Source: Flavobacterium sp.
GTDB taxonomy: Bacteria; Bacteroidota; Bacteroidia; Flavobacteriales; Flavobacteriaceae
Direction: 5' to 3'
Length of the DNA stretch: 64,000 bases
NCBI GenBank assembly: GCA_020403245.1
Contig: JADBYA010000026.1
Coordinates: 1-64,000, forward strand
Shown here: one piece after another, positions 27,035 to 36,824 of the stretch
How the letters are laid out: the number at the start of each line of letters is the position of its first letter
How positions within the stretch are numbered: the stretch's first letter is position 1
Notes under the pieces: generated by a model
Seen by the model: only the letters and a program-made list of their open reading frames with translations
Databases searched by the model: none
What the model was told of the DNA's origin: nothing
Translations under genes and position numbers: made by a program

Positions 27035-27490
27035 ATGAATTTTGAAAACTTAAAACCTCAAGTCATCACTATTCTTTCTGAAGCAAATTTAGAACGAGAT
27101 GTCAAATTAAAATTGCTTTGCCAGTTCTTGACGGATCATGTGGATTATTATAACTGGGTTGGGTTTTATTTTGCTAATCACGAAAACAAAACATTGCATC
27201 TTGGACCCTATGTTGGTGCTGAAACTGACCATACAGAAATTCCATTTGGAAAAGGCATTTGCGGACAAGTGGCTGTTTCCAATCAAAATTTTGTGGTTCC
27301 CGATGTTTCAGCCCAAGATAATTACATTGCCTGTAGCTTTACAGTAAAATCAGAAATCGTTGTGCCGCTTTTTGTTAATGGAGAAAATATTGGTCAAATT
27401 GATATTGATAGCCATGTGCTTGACCCGTTTACCGAAGCCGATGAACGCTTTTTAGAATTTGTAAATCAGGAAGTTGCCAAATTATTCTAA
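27035..27490 (+). CDS. GAF-domain free methionine-(R)-sulfoxide reductase-like
   Basis: A 151-residue single GAF domain of the fRMsr type, which reduces free methionine-R-sulfoxide. Motifs: YNWVGFYFANHENKTLHLGPYVG, FGKGICGQVA and the active-site stretch YIACSFTVKSEIVVPLF, then IGQIDIDSHVLDPFTEADERFLE. Two cysteines (in GICGQ and YIACS) match the two catalytic/resolving cysteines of characterised enzymes; the third is absent, as in many homologues. Probably cytoplasmic and monocistronic. Confidence 0.83.
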   Translation: MNFENLKPQVITILSEANLERDVKLKLLCQFLTDHVDYYNWVGFYFANHENKTLHLGPYVGAETDHTEIPFGKGICGQVAVSNQNFVVPDVSAQDNYIACSFTVKSEIVVPLFVNGENIGQIDIDSHVLDPFTEADERFLEFVNQEVAKLF

Positions 27491-27584
27491 TCAAATTCCA
27501 AAAGTCAAAATCCCAAATCCCAACATTGTATTTAAATTTCTTGTAATCAATTTGGAATTTGATCTTCAAGTTTCGGGAAAAAGA

Positions 27585-27614
27585 TTGGAATTTAAAAATT
27601 AAATGCTACCTTTG
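27585..27614 (+). promoter_or_regulatory. Promoter of rpsO
   Basis: TTG (27585-27587), 19 bp, TACCTTTG (27607-27614): full match to the Bacteroidetes promoter pattern, about 58 bp before the rpsO ATG. Confidence 0.75.
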
Positions 27615-27671
27615 CGCACGAATTAGGAAAAACCTATTTCATACATAATAATCATTTAAAATAATATTAGC

Positions 27672-27941
27672 ATGTACTTAACTAATGAAGTTAAAGCAGA
27701 AATCTTCGCTAAACACGGAGGAAAAGCAGAAAACACAGGATCTGCCGAAGGACAAATCGCATTGTTCACATTTAGAATCGCTCACTTAACAGAGCACTTG
27801 AAAAAAAATCGTCACGATTATAATACAGAGCGTTCGTTAGTACTTTTGGTAGGTAAAAGAAGAAGTCTTTTGGATTACTTAAAGAAAAAAGATATCAACA
27901 GATATCGTGAGATTATTAAAGAATTAGGTATTAGAAAATAA
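27672..27941 (+). CDS. rpsO: 30S ribosomal protein S15
   Basis: An 89-residue ribosomal protein that binds the central domain of 16S rRNA early in assembly. Signatures: FAKHGGKAENTGSAEGQIALFTFRIAHLTEHLKKNRHDYNTERSLVLLVGKRRSLLDYLKKKDINRYREII. Length and start match the family exactly. A terminator follows, with pnp 169 bp downstream, the same gene order (rpsO-pnp) as in many bacteria. Confidence 0.97.
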   Translation: MYLTNEVKAEIFAKHGGKAENTGSAEGQIALFTFRIAHLTEHLKKNRHDYNTERSLVLLVGKRRSLLDYLKKKDINRYREIIKELGIRK

Positions 27942-27950
27942 TACATATAT

Positions 27951-27976
27951 AAAGAGGTGCGAAAGTGCCTCTTTTT
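27951..27976 (+). terminator. Terminator after rpsO
   Basis: aaagagg / cctcttt stem with a 10-base loop and a T run; it can attenuate read-through from rpsO into pnp. Confidence 0.7.
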
Positions 27977-28023
27977 GTTTAAAAAATAAAAAAGAAAAGT
28001 TTCGGTTTTTCATTGGGTTATAA

Positions 28024-28075
28024 ACAACTACTATCCGCCTAGGCGTGACAAGCAACACAACTACTCTGTCGACAG
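28024..28075. repeat. Paired palindromes in the pnp leader
   Basis: Two blocks each contain acaactact followed by a perfect 10-bp palindrome: cgcctaggcg (28036-28045) and ctgtcgacag (28066-28075), 30 bp apart. They lie 35-85 bp before the pnp start. GC-rich content contrasts with the A/T-rich surroundings, suggesting inserted REP-like units. Confidence 0.6.
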
Positions 28076-28110
28076 GCAAAAACCAATGTAAAAATTAAAA
28101 AGGAAAATTT

Positions 28111-30303
28111 ATGATTCCACAATTATTTGTAGAAAAAATCGATTTAGGTGATGGCAGAAGCATCACAATCGAAACCGGTAAATTAGCAAAACAAGCAGAT
28201 GGTTCTGTTGTTGTAAGATGTGGCGACTGTATGCTTTTAGCAACAGCAGTATCTGCAAGAACATCAAATCCCGCCGTTGACTTTTTACCTTTAACGGTAG
28301 ATTACCGTGAAAAATTTGCCGCTGCAGGACGTTTTCCTGGTGGTTTCTTCAAAAGAGAAGCTCGTCCTAGCGACAGCGAAGTATTAACAATGCGTTTGGT
28401 GGACCGTGTTTTACGTCCACTTTTCCCCGATGATTATCATGCTGAGACTCAGGTGATGATACAATTAATGTCGCATGATGAAAACGTGATGCCAGATGCA
28501 TTAGCTGGTTTAGCAGCATCAGCAGCCTTAGCTGTTTCCGATATTCCATTTTACAACCTTATTTCTGAAGTACGTGTAGCGCGTGTTGACGGAAAATTTG
28601 TAATCAATCCAAGTAAATCCCAATTAGAGTTATCTGACATAGATATGATGATTGGAGCTTCTTTAGATTCGGTTGCGATGGTTGAAGGTGAGATGAAAGA
28701 GATTTCAGAACATGAAATGGTAGAAGCTATTAAATTTGCTCACGAAGCCATCAAAGTTCAAATTCAAGCTCAATTAAGATTACAAGAAGCTTTTGGTAAA
28801 AAAGAAATTCGTTCGTATGAAGGTGAAGTAGAAGACGAAGAAGTTTACAAAAAAGTAAAAGCAGCTGGCTATGACAAATGTTACGCCATCGCACAAGAAG
28901 CTTCAGGAAAAAGTGAAAGAGGCGAAAAATTTTCGGTAGTAAAAGCAGAGTGCCAAGCGTTATTTACAGAAGAAGAATATGCTGAAAACAGCAACTTAGC
29001 TGGATTAGTTGGAAAATATTTCTACAAAACCAATAAAGAAGCGGTTCGTAACGTCATCCTTGAAAAAGGGATTCGTTTAGATGGTAGAAAAACAACCGAA
29101 ATCAGACCAATATGGTGTGAAACCGATTATTTACCCTCTGTTCATGGTTCTTCATTATTTACTCGAGGCGAAACTCAAGCTTTGGCAACAGTAACTCTTG
29201 GAACTTCAAGAGAAGCAAACCAAATCGACTCGCCAAGTGAGCAAGGCGAAGAAAAATTCTACCTACATTATAATTTTCCGCCATTTTCAACTGGTGAAGC
29301 CAAACCTTTAAGAGGAACTTCACGAAGAGAAGTGGGTCACGGGAACTTGGCTCAACGTGCTTTGAAAAATATGATCCCGGCTGATTGTCCTTATACTATC
29401 CGAATTGTATCTGAAGTTTTAGAATCGAATGGTTCTTCTTCTATGGCAACCGTTTGTGCTGGTACCATGGCATTGATGGATGCTGGAGTACAAATGGTGA
29501 AACCGGTTTCTGGAATTGCTATGGGATTGATTACTGATGGCAAAAAATTTGCGGTATTGTCAGATATTTTAGGTGATGAAGATCACTTGGGTGATATGGA
29601 CTTTAAAGTTACTGGAACTAAAGACGGAATCACAGCGTGTCAAATGGACATCAAAATAGAAGGATTACGATATGATATTATGGAACAAGCGTTAGGTCAA
29701 GCTCGTGAGGGTCGTTTACACATTTTAGGTAAATTAACCGAAACTATTGCTACACCAAGAGCCGATGTTAAAAAACACGCTCCTAAAATTATCATGAGAA
29801 CCATTCCTGGAGCTTTTATTGGTGCCTTGATTGGTCCTGGCGGAAAAGTGATTCAAGAATTACAAAAAGCTACGGGAACGACTATCGTTATCAACGAAGT
29901 GGATGAGGAAGGTGTTGTTGAAATTTTGGGAACCGATCCAGACGGAATTGCAGCAGTATTGGCGAAAATTGATTCTATCATTTTCAAACCAACTGTTGGC
30001 GAAGCTTATGAAGTGAAAGTAATTAAAATGCTTGACTTTGGTGCGGTTGTAGAATATACCGCTGCTCCAGGAAATGAAGTATTGTTACACGTTTCAGAAT
30101 TGGCTTGGGAAAGAACTGAAAATGTTTCGGATGTAGTAAATATGGGCGATGTGTTTATGGTGAAATATTTAGGAGTTGACCCTAAAACTAGAAAAGAAAA
30201 AGTGTCAAGAAAAGCACTTTTACCAAGACCTCCAAGAGATGAAAATGCTCCAGCGAGAGAAGACCGTGGCGCACGTCCTGAGAGACGTGATGACAGAAAA
30301 TAA
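28111..30303 (+). CDS. pnp: Polynucleotide phosphorylase
   Basis: A 730-residue phosphorolytic 3'-5' exoribonuclease of mRNA decay. Two RNase PH domains (about 10-145 and 310-545; the second holds [30 protein letters not shown]), a helical linker, then KH ([21 protein letters not shown] at 565-585) and S1 ([20 protein letters not shown]...) RNA-binding domains and a basic Arg/Glu tail. All expected modules are present. It is separated from rpsO by a terminator and the palindromic repeats and followed by its own terminator. An A/G-rich stretch (aaaaagga) 7 bp before the ATG may aid initiation. Confidence 0.97.
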   Translation: MIPQLFVEKIDLGDGRSITIETGKLAKQADGSVVVRCGDCMLLATAVSARTSNPAVDFLPLTVDYREKFAAAGRFPGGFFKREARPSDSEVLTMRLVDRVLRPLFPDDYHAETQVMIQLMSHDENVMPDALAGLAASAALAVSDIPFYNLISEVRVARVDGKFVINPSKSQLELSDIDMMIGASLDSVAMVEGEMKEISEHEMVEAIKFAHEAIKVQIQAQLRLQEAFGKKEIRSYEGEVEDEEVYKKVKAAGYDKCYAIAQEASGKSERGEKFSVVKAECQALFTEEEYAENSNLAGLVGKYFYKTNKEAVRNVILEKGIRLDGRKTTEIRPIWCETDYLPSVHGSSLFTRGETQALATVTLGTSREANQIDSPSEQGEEKFYLHYNFPPFSTGEAKPLRGTSRREVGHGNLAQRALKNMIPADCPYTIRIVSEVLESNGSSSMATVCAGTMALMDAGVQMVKPVSGIAMGLITDGKKFAVLSDILGDEDHLGDMDFKVTGTKDGITACQMDIKIEGLRYDIMEQALGQAREGRLHILGKLTETIATPRADVKKHAPKIIMRTIPGAFIGALIGPGGKVIQELQKATGTTIVINEVDEEGVVEILGTDPDGIAAVLAKIDSIIFKPTVGEAYEVKVIKMLDFGAVVEYTAAPGNEVLLHVSELAWERTENVSDVVNMGDVFMVKYLGVDPKTRKEKVSRKALLPRPPRDENAPAREDRGARPERRDDRK

Positions 30304-30323
30304 TAGTTTTTGCTGTGACTATA

Positions 30324-30362
30324 AAAAACCCCAACTTGTGCAATTGAGTTGGGGTTTTTAAC
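30324..30362 (+). terminator. Terminator after pnp
   Basis: Perfect 13-bp stem (aaaaaccccaact / agttggggttttt) with a 10-base loop and T tail. Confidence 0.88.
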
Positions 30363-30489
30363 TTTGCGCAAGCTTATACTTTTAGTTTTTTGTTTGCTGT
30401 TTGGTTTTTTATGGGATTTTTTTAACTTTTGTTATACCATTATCCTATTTTAAAAAATTAATTTTACAACACTATTTTAATTCATAAAA

Positions 30490-31962
30490 ATGTCAAAAAC
30501 CGTTGGTATAATTGGAGCTGGAATTGGAGGTCTTGCACTATCAATTCGACTTGCTAATCAAGGGTTTAAAGTAACCATTTTTGAAAAAAATAGTTATCCA
30601 GGCGGTAAATTGAGTGAACTTAAAATGGATGGATTTCGATTTGATAAAGGCCCATCACTGTTTACAATGCCGTCATTAATAGATGAATTGACCAATTTGC
30701 AAAGGAGCGCTCATCAATTTGAATACCAGAAATTAGACGTGATAACCAACTATTTTTATCCAGATGGAACGCAACTAAGAGCATCTGCTAATTTGGAAGA
30801 ATTTGCAGAGGAAGTACATTTAAAATTAAATGAAAAAAAAGCAACTGTTTTAAAACACATCAAGCGCAATGCCTTTTATTTTAAAACTACCGAAGATTTG
30901 TTTTTAAAACAATCGCTGCATCAGCTGAGGAATTTTATAAATCTCAAAACAGTAAAAGGTATATTGTTTTCCCCATTCTTAGGTTTATTCAGTACTATGC
31001 ATGAAAAAAATGCACAAACATTTTCCAATCCAAAAACGGTACAATTATTTAATCGATTTGCAACCTATAACGGCTCCAATCCCTATAAAGCGCCTGCCTT
31101 GATGAATATGATATCGCATTTAGAATTTAATCTTGGGGCTTATCTACCTATAAAAGGCATGCATCAAATTACAACCCATTTGGTCAAACTAGCAGAAGCA
31201 GCCAATGTCACTATCAATTATAATACAGTTGTTGCTACTTTAGAGGTAGGAGCAAATAATCGGATAACTGCAATTAAATGTAATGGTGTCAGTTACCCTT
31301 TTGATATTGTGGCAAGTGATGTAGATATTCACGTACTTTACAAGTATTTGTTACCAAAATCTTTTACCCCAAAAAAACTAATTCAACAAGAAAAATCAAG
31401 CAGTGCTTATGTTTTTTATTGGGGAATAAACAAAGAATTTGCAGCATTAGGTCTGCATAATATTTTGTTTAGTGATGATTACAAAAAGGAATTTGATCAT
31501 TTATTTTCAAAACAATTTCCAACTGATGACCCGACGATATACATCAATATTACTTCAAAATATTGCAAAGATGATGCACCAGAAGGTTGTGAAAACTGGT
31601 TTGTAATGGTTAATGTCCCGCATAATAAAAACGAAAGTATCAATTATGCAGCAACTATTAGAAAGAATGTTGTTGACAAAATTAATGCGATGTTGAAAAC
31701 AGATATTGAAAAACACATTATTACAGAAAGTACCTTAAGTCCGATTGATATAGAAAACCAAACTTCTTCTTTCGGCGGATCACTATATGGCAACTCTAGC
31801 AACAATAAATTTGCCGCATTTTTACGACATGCCAATTTCTCGTCAACTATAAAAAATTTATATCTTGTCGGAGGAAGTGTGCATCCTGGCGGAGGTATTC
31901 CGTTGTGCCTTTATAGTGCGAAAATTGCCAGTCAAATCATAATAGAAAGAGAAAAGAAATGA
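30490..31962 (+). CDS. crtD: Carotenoid desaturase (CrtI/CrtD type)
   Basis: A 490-residue FAD-dependent carotene desaturase. N-terminal dinucleotide fold: VGIIGAGIGGLALSIRLANQG and the FEKNSYPGGKLSELKMDGFRFDKGPSLFTMP stretch typical of the CrtI family. C-terminal FAD motif: YLVGGSVHPGGGIPLCLYSAKIAS. It could be phytoene desaturase, but the next gene encodes a CruF-type hydratase and there is no phytoene synthase nearby, which favours a 1-hydroxycarotenoid 3,4-desaturase (CrtD). Start codon of the next gene overlaps its stop (ATGA), so they are translationally coupled. Confidence 0.85.
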   Translation: MSKTVGIIGAGIGGLALSIRLANQGFKVTIFEKNSYPGGKLSELKMDGFRFDKGPSLFTMPSLIDELTNLQRSAHQFEYQKLDVITNYFYPDGTQLRASANLEEFAEEVHLKLNEKKATVLKHIKRNAFYFKTTEDLFLKQSLHQLRNFINLKTVKGILFSPFLGLFSTMHEKNAQTFSNPKTVQLFNRFATYNGSNPYKAPALMNMISHLEFNLGAYLPIKGMHQITTHLVKLAEAANVTINYNTVVATLEVGANNRITAIKCNGVSYPFDIVASDVDIHVLYKYLLPKSFTPKKLIQQEKSSSAYVFYWGINKEFAALGLHNILFSDDYKKEFDHLFSKQFPTDDPTIYINITSKYCKDDAPEGCENWFVMVNVPHNKNESINYAATIRKNVVDKINAMLKTDIEKHIITESTLSPIDIENQTSSFGGSLYGNSSNNKFAAFLRHANFSSTIKNLYLVGGSVHPGGGIPLCLYSAKIASQIIIEREKK

Positions 31963-32585
31963 TAAAAACATACAAATCCTATTTCTTATATTTCTTAATC
32001 CTTGTATATATTTCTGGCTCAATTGGGTTTGTGGTTAATCCACCTTTTTTTAGTCCTTTTACACCTTATACCTTATTACTTACTTGTTTTGTTTTTTTAA
32101 TTCACAGTCCATTAGCTGACAAAAAATTCATATTCGCCTTTTTTTCTGTCGCCTTTTTAGGTTTTATTATTGAAGTAATTGGCGTAAAAACTGGGTTAAT
32201 TTTTGGAAAATATTCGTACGGCAATGGATTAGGCATTAAATTACTTGAGGTTCCACTAATCATTTCTATCAATTGGGCGATGCTTATTTTTGCCGGAATT
32301 ACAACTGTTAGTCGTATATTTGCCAATAAAATTACTGTTTTGATTGTTGCTTCTTTAGTTGTTACAGGTATTGATTTACTGATAGAGCAAGTGGCACCAA
32401 AACTTGATTTTTGGCAATTTGAAGGTGGATTACCAGGTTTACACAATTATTTGGGGTGGATTGGAGTTGCATTTTTTACATCGTACTTTTTTTATCCCAC
32501 GATTATAAAAGGCAACCGTACTGTATCTTTAATAATATTGATTTTACAAATTATATTCTTTACTTCTTTATTTATATTTATTTAA
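31959..32585 (+). CDS. cruF: Carotenoid 1,2-hydratase-like membrane protein (CruF/DUF422)
   Basis: A 208-residue protein with six to seven transmembrane helices of the CruF family (DUF422). Signatures: GFIIEVIGVKTGLIFGKYSYG, LEVPLIISINWAML, and DLLIEQVAPKLDFWQFEGGLPGLHNYLGW. CruF adds water across the 1',2' double bond of carotenoids on the way to myxol/saproxanthin-type pigments; some relatives are of unknown activity. Overlaps crtD by 4 bp and precedes crtZ by 1 bp. Confidence 0.8.
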   Translation: MIKTYKSYFLYFLILVYISGSIGFVVNPPFFSPFTPYTLLLTCFVFLIHSPLADKKFIFAFFSVAFLGFIIEVIGVKTGLIFGKYSYGNGLGIKLLEVPLIISINWAMLIFAGITTVSRIFANKITVLIVASLVVTGIDLLIEQVAPKLDFWQFEGGLPGLHNYLGWIGVAFFTSYFFYPTIIKGNRTVSLIILILQIIFFTSLFIFI

Positions 32586-32586
32586 C

Positions 32587-33069
32587 ATGGAAATAATAAT
32601 TAACTGTAGCATAGTTTTAATTACTTTTATACTAACCGAATTTTCTGCTTGGGCAAATCACAAATACATCATGCATGGATTTATGTGGTATTTTCATGCT
32701 GATCATCACAAAAAAGACCATAAAAGTTGGTTTGAGCGAAATGATTTGTTTTTTATCATTTATGCCGTACCAAGTTGGTTACTCATTATGTTTGGAATGA
32801 TGAACCAATATGCTTGGTATACTTGGGTTGGTTTTGGTATTTTACTTTATGGTCTAGCTTATTTTTTTGTACATGACCTCATCATTCACCAGCGTTTTAA
32901 AGTTTTTACAAAAACAAAAAATGTTTATATTTTAGCGTTGCGTCGAGCACACAAAATGCATCATAAAAACACAGGGAAAGAAGGTGGAGAAAGCTTTGGA
33001 ATGCTTATAATTAAAAGAAAATATATTGACGCTGCAATAAAGCAATCTAAAACATTAGCTGCATCATAA
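32587..33069 (+). CDS. crtZ: Beta-carotene hydroxylase
   Basis: A 160-residue membrane di-iron hydroxylase. Histidine boxes: NHKYIMHGFMW (HxxxxH), FHADHHKKDHKSW (HxxHH), FVHDLIIHQRF and RAHKMHHKNTG. These ligate the iron pair that adds hydroxyl groups to beta-ionone rings at C3, giving zeaxanthin. Three to four transmembrane helices. It immediately follows cruF, fixing its place in one operon. Confidence 0.9.
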   Translation: MEIIINCSIVLITFILTEFSAWANHKYIMHGFMWYFHADHHKKDHKSWFERNDLFFIIYAVPSWLLIMFGMMNQYAWYTWVGFGILLYGLAYFFVHDLIIHQRFKVFTKTKNVYILALRRAHKMHHKNTGKEGGESFGMLIIKRKYIDAAIKQSKTLAAS

Positions 33070-33189
33070 ACTAAAACGAATAGCTACATTCTAAATATTC
33101 GATGCATATACGCAATATCAGGTTATTGGCAATTATTAATCAAAGCTCATTGATGATAAAATTGCATATTTTTAATAAACAAAACTCAA

Positions 33190-33897
33190 ATGAGCCAAAT
33201 AACGACTTGCACTTTTTTTAAACTCGAGAGTTTTAGCAATAAATTTTGGGCGCTTTCGCAAATGCAATTGGGTCACTCGCATTTAAAAAATATTCAAGGT
33301 CTAGTATTTTATAAGCTACTAGGTTCTGGAGCTGAAAATGGTTTTAGTTCAAAGCCCAACTTTGGAACGTATGCCTTACTTGGTATTTGGGAGTCAGAGA
33401 GCTATGCGACTAGTTTCTTTAAGAATAATTCATTTTTCAAAAAATACAGTTCGAAAAGTTCGGAGTCATTTACCGTTTTTGCACACGCAGCAGAAGCACA
33501 CGGAAAGTGGGATGGAAAGCAACCTTTTATTGCTCATGCCACTTTGGCTATAGACAAGCCAGTTATGGTATTGACACGGGCCAGTATTCGGATTTCAAAA
33601 TTGATTTCTTTTTGGAGAAAAGTGGGTCAAGTGAGTAAAAGTTTAGAAAATTACGATGGATTAGCACTTTCAATTGGTGTTGGAGAATGGCCATTAATAC
33701 AACAAGCTACGCTGAGCATTTGGAAAACGCAAGCCGAAATGATTGATTATGCCTATAAAAATGAAAAACATAAAGAGGTTGTTCGTCTTACTAGAAAACT
33801 CAAATGGTATAAAGAAGAACTGTTCGCAAGATTTATTCCTTATAAGTTTTTAGGCAAATGGAATGGTAAAAATGTGGAGCATTTTTTAGAGGATTAA
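33190..33897 (+). CDS. crtA: Spheroidene monooxygenase-like protein (CrtA)
   Basis: A 235-residue soluble protein matching CrtA relatives: ITTCTFFKLESFSNKFWALSQMQLGHSHLKNIQGLVFYKLLGSGAENGFSSKPNFGTYALLGIWESE, then a LTRASIRISKLISFWRKV stretch. CrtA oxidises C2 of acyclic carotenoids (spheroidene to spheroidenone) in phototrophs. In flavobacteria its substrate is unclear; a 2-keto or 2-hydroxy modification of the acyclic end is plausible given crtD/cruF next door. A 120-bp gap separates it from crtZ. Confidence 0.78.
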   Translation: MSQITTCTFFKLESFSNKFWALSQMQLGHSHLKNIQGLVFYKLLGSGAENGFSSKPNFGTYALLGIWESESYATSFFKNNSFFKKYSSKSSESFTVFAHAAEAHGKWDGKQPFIAHATLAIDKPVMVLTRASIRISKLISFWRKVGQVSKSLENYDGLALSIGVGEWPLIQQATLSIWKTQAEMIDYAYKNEKHKEVVRLTRKLKWYKEELFARFIPYKFLGKWNGKNVEHFLED

Positions 33898-34331
33898 TTA
33901 TATTTTTTTCACTACTATGATTATGTTAATTAGTGGTTTTTAGACAATCTCCTTTTTTTTTACTCTTTTGTTATCTAAAAAGTGATTTTTGAGGTGGGTT
34001 TTTGTTTTGAAAAACTATTAGAGGTTTTTATTATGTTGTTTCAGACTCCGCTTATAAATCATCCGTTTTTGTTTTACTATTTCTAGATACTATTTATGTT
34101 ATGGCAAAATTGGTTTTTTTTATTGATTTGTTTCAGATTATAAGCAAATCTAACAATATTATGGAAAAGTGTTTTGACAAGGCGTCCTGAATAGAGAATA
34201 AAATTATTTCTAAATAATTTTATAGATTATTCTAATCCATAAAAAAATCAAAATTTGATTTTGGTTTTTTTTAAATATTAGACGCAACCTATTTACAATT
34301 AGTTAATCTATAGATTATTAAATTACTTTTT
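33898..34331. other. Intergenic 434 bp
   Basis: A/T-rich, with no reading frame, tRNA, clear promoter box pair or palindrome that I recognise. It lies before the lipoprotein gene at 34332 and presumably contains its promoter. Confidence 0.5.
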
Positions 34332-35624
34332 ATGAAAAAAATTAATTCCCCTTTATTCATATTGTTTTTTTATTCTTTAATTTTTAATGGTTGCTCTAAT
34401 GAACCTGTAGATTTTGGCAATGTAGCTGTAGATCCGCAAAATCTAATTTTTAAAAATTCAGAACTTTTTGATTTATTAAGAAAAGTAACTACTAATGAAC
34501 AAGGAGATCCGTTTCAAAGAGTTGTCTGTATTGACTTTGTATATCCAATTAAGTTGTTTGTATATGATTCAGATAATGTGAGAATCGATGATGTCCTTTT
34601 GTACAATGATAATGAATTTAGTGATTTTTTAGGAAACTTACCCAATACTAATTCAATTAGTTTAAGTTATCCTTTTCGAACTACTTTTTCTGACGGAAGT
34701 ATATTTATAGTTTCTAATAATTCTCAACTCAAAATGGTAATCGACTCTTGTTCAAAAGAAGACATTATAGCCTACTGTAGTGGAAGTTTTGCTTCAAACA
34801 CAGAATGTGCTTGGAAAGTACCTTACATTTTAGGTGAAGATAACGAATTTGCTGGAGCTGTTTTTACAGCAGATGATTCAGGTACAATTACTTTGCAACA
34901 TCTAAATCAAAGTTACGAGGGTACATGGGTTTTTAATTTCATTAATAATGAGTTACATTTAAATATCTATCTCGAAGCAATTCAATCTATTAGATTAAAA
35001 TGGAACTTTAATTTTAAAATCAACTCTTTTTCATTAGATATGATTGAACTCGGAACTCCTTTATTTTCAAGAAAACTAATCAAAACTTGTGATAATGAAA
35101 ATGAATATATTGTTGGTGAACTTGGACCAAACGGTGGTATAATTGCATATGACAAAGGCATTTATTCTAATGGTTGGCAATATATAGAAGTTGCACAAAA
35201 TGATTTGGTAATTGAAGAATGGGGTTGTATAAGTTCTTCTGTAACTAATGCTCTTTTTGACGGAGTAGGTTCAGGATTTCAAAATACTGTTGCAATAGTT
35301 AATCATCATAATGGTTTAACAAACTATTATACAAATCCATTAATCTGTAGTAATCTAAATAATGGAACCTTAAGTGCAAAAAGTGCACTAAATTTATCAA
35401 ACAATCCCTTTTTAATATGGTCTATCCCATCAATTGATGAATTAATGCTTTTATATACAAATCTTCATTCCGAAAATATTGGAAACTTTAATGACTCATT
35501 TTATTGGAGTTCTTCCGAATCTAATATTTCTTCAGTAAAATGTATCAACTTTATTGATGGAGAAATCACAATGCTGGAAAAGAATTTAGCTGAAGTGAGA
35601 ACAAGACCAATACATTATTTTTAG
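34332..35624 (+). CDS. Hypothetical lipoprotein with DUF1566/Lcl-like C-terminal domain
   Basis: A 430-residue lipoprotein: signal MKKINSPLFILFFYSLIFNGCS with lipobox Cys near residue 21. Residues 25-265 form an unrecognised beta-rich N-terminal part with several cysteines. From about residue 270, VGELGPNGGIIAYDKGIYSNGWQYIEVA and WSIPSIDELMLLYTNL ... FYWSSSES look like the DUF1566/Lcl-C-type (C-lectin-like) fold. This suggests a surface ligand-binding protein. It stands alone between the carotenoid set and rpoD. A/T-rich 5' end. Function unknown. Confidence 0.7.
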   Translation: MKKINSPLFILFFYSLIFNGCSNEPVDFGNVAVDPQNLIFKNSELFDLLRKVTTNEQGDPFQRVVCIDFVYPIKLFVYDSDNVRIDDVLLYNDNEFSDFLGNLPNTNSISLSYPFRTTFSDGSIFIVSNNSQLKMVIDSCSKEDIIAYCSGSFASNTECAWKVPYILGEDNEFAGAVFTADDSGTITLQHLNQSYEGTWVFNFINNELHLNIYLEAIQSIRLKWNFNFKINSFSLDMIELGTPLFSRKLIKTCDNENEYIVGELGPNGGIIAYDKGIYSNGWQYIEVAQNDLVIEEWGCISSSVTNALFDGVGSGFQNTVAIVNHHNGLTNYYTNPLICSNLNNGTLSAKSALNLSNNPFLIWSIPSIDELMLLYTNLHSENIGNFNDSFYWSSSESNISSVKCINFIDGEITMLEKNLAEVRTRPIHYF

Positions 35625-35770
35625 TGATTGAAATTCTTAACACTATTGTAATGTTTCTTTTCATTTTTGAAAGTTCAATTCGTTTAGTTAATCTAAATGT
35701 TTAATTTTTTTTATCCTTTTGTAACTTTTACTTAACATGCAACGTATAATTACCTGAACACTTTAAAGTA

Positions 35771-35776
35771 AAGGAG
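35771..35776 (+). promoter_or_regulatory. Strong Shine-Dalgarno-like site before rpoD
   Basis: AAGGAG, preceded by A, 9 bp before the rpoD ATG. Bacteroidetes mostly initiate without SD pairing, and in Flavobacterium the anti-SD end of 16S rRNA is held by bS21, so a perfect SD is worth noting. Confidence 0.5.
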
Positions 35777-35785
35777 ACAAAATAT

Positions 35786-36649
35786 ATGAGACAGCTCAAA
35801 ATCACCAAGCAGGTAACCAACCGTGAAACTGCATCCCTAGACAAGTACCTACAAGAAATTGGAAAAGTCGACTTAATTACAGCTGATGAAGAGGTTGAAT
35901 TAGCTCAGAAAATAAAAGCCGGAGACCAACGAGCGTTAGAAAAATTGACAAAAGCCAATTTACGATTTGTAGTTTCTGTAGCAAAACAATATCAAAATCA
36001 GGGGTTAACGCTACCCGATTTGATAAACGAAGGAAATTTAGGTTTGATTAAAGCCGCTCAACGTTTTGATGAAACGCGTGGTTTCAAATTTATATCGTAT
36101 GCTGTTTGGTGGATTCGTCAATCTATTCTTCAAGCTTTAGCGGAACAGTCTCGTATTGTTCGTTTACCATTAAACAAAATTGGTTCTATTAATAAAATCA
36201 ACAAGATGTATGCCTTGTTAGAGCAATCTAACGAAAGACCACCATCTGCCGAAGAAATTGCAAAAGAGCTCGACATGACTGTGAATGACGTAAAAGAGAG
36301 TATGAAAAATTCTGGACGTCACCTGTCAATGGATGCGCCTCTTGTGGAAGGAGAAGATTCAAACCTTTATGACGTTTTACGTTCAGGCGAGTCTCCAAAT
36401 CCGGACAGAGAGTTAATTCACGAATCTTTGCGTACCGAAATTGAGCGTTCATTAGAAACCTTGACTCCAAGAGAAGCAGATGTAGTTCGTTTGTACTTCG
36501 GTTTAGGCGATCAACACCCAATGACACTAGAAGAAATTGGAGAAACTTTTGATCTAACTCGGGAGCGTGTGCGTCAAATTAAAGAAAAAGCAATCCGCAG
36601 ATTAAAACATACTTCGAGAAGTAAAATATTAAAAACTTACCTTGGGTAA
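35786..36649 (+). CDS. rpoD: Primary RNA polymerase sigma factor (RpoD/SigA)
   Basis: A 287-residue sigma-70 factor, the short form typical of Bacteroidetes primary sigma factors. Region 1.2 ([25 protein letters not shown]), region 2 ([54 protein letters not shown]), region 3 and region 4 ([30 protein letters not shown], helix-turn-helix for -33 recognition) are all intact. It directs transcription from the TTG/TAnnTTTG promoters noted in this window. A/T-rich 160-bp leader; two terminators follow. Confidence 0.96.
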   Translation: MRQLKITKQVTNRETASLDKYLQEIGKVDLITADEEVELAQKIKAGDQRALEKLTKANLRFVVSVAKQYQNQGLTLPDLINEGNLGLIKAAQRFDETRGFKFISYAVWWIRQSILQALAEQSRIVRLPLNKIGSINKINKMYALLEQSNERPPSAEEIAKELDMTVNDVKESMKNSGRHLSMDAPLVEGEDSNLYDVLRSGESPNPDRELIHESLRTEIERSLETLTPREADVVRLYFGLGDQHPMTLEEIGETFDLTRERVRQIKEKAIRRLKHTSRSKILKTYLG

Positions 36650-36765
36650 GTTTAAAATTCCATTAAAAAAATAACAAATTCCAACTTTGGGATTTGGAAT
36701 TTAATAATTGAAATTTTACAATAACAACAGTCTGATTAACTGTTCGTTTTTTGATTGATGACCAG

Positions 36766-36777
36766 CCTGCCGGCAGG
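36766..36777. repeat. 12-bp palindrome cctgccggcagg
   Basis: A perfect GC-rich palindrome within the 3' region of rpoD, of the REP-like class dispersed in flavobacterial intergenic DNA. Confidence 0.6.
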
Positions 36778-36784
36778 CAGGTTT

Positions 36785-36817
36785 AAACTCCGGCTGATTA
36801 CCGGAGTTTTATTTTTT
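36785..36817 (+). terminator. Terminator after rpoD
   Basis: aaactccgg / ccggagttt stem (9 bp), 7-base loop, then tatttttt. Confidence 0.85.
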
Positions 36818-36824
36818 GCACGGC

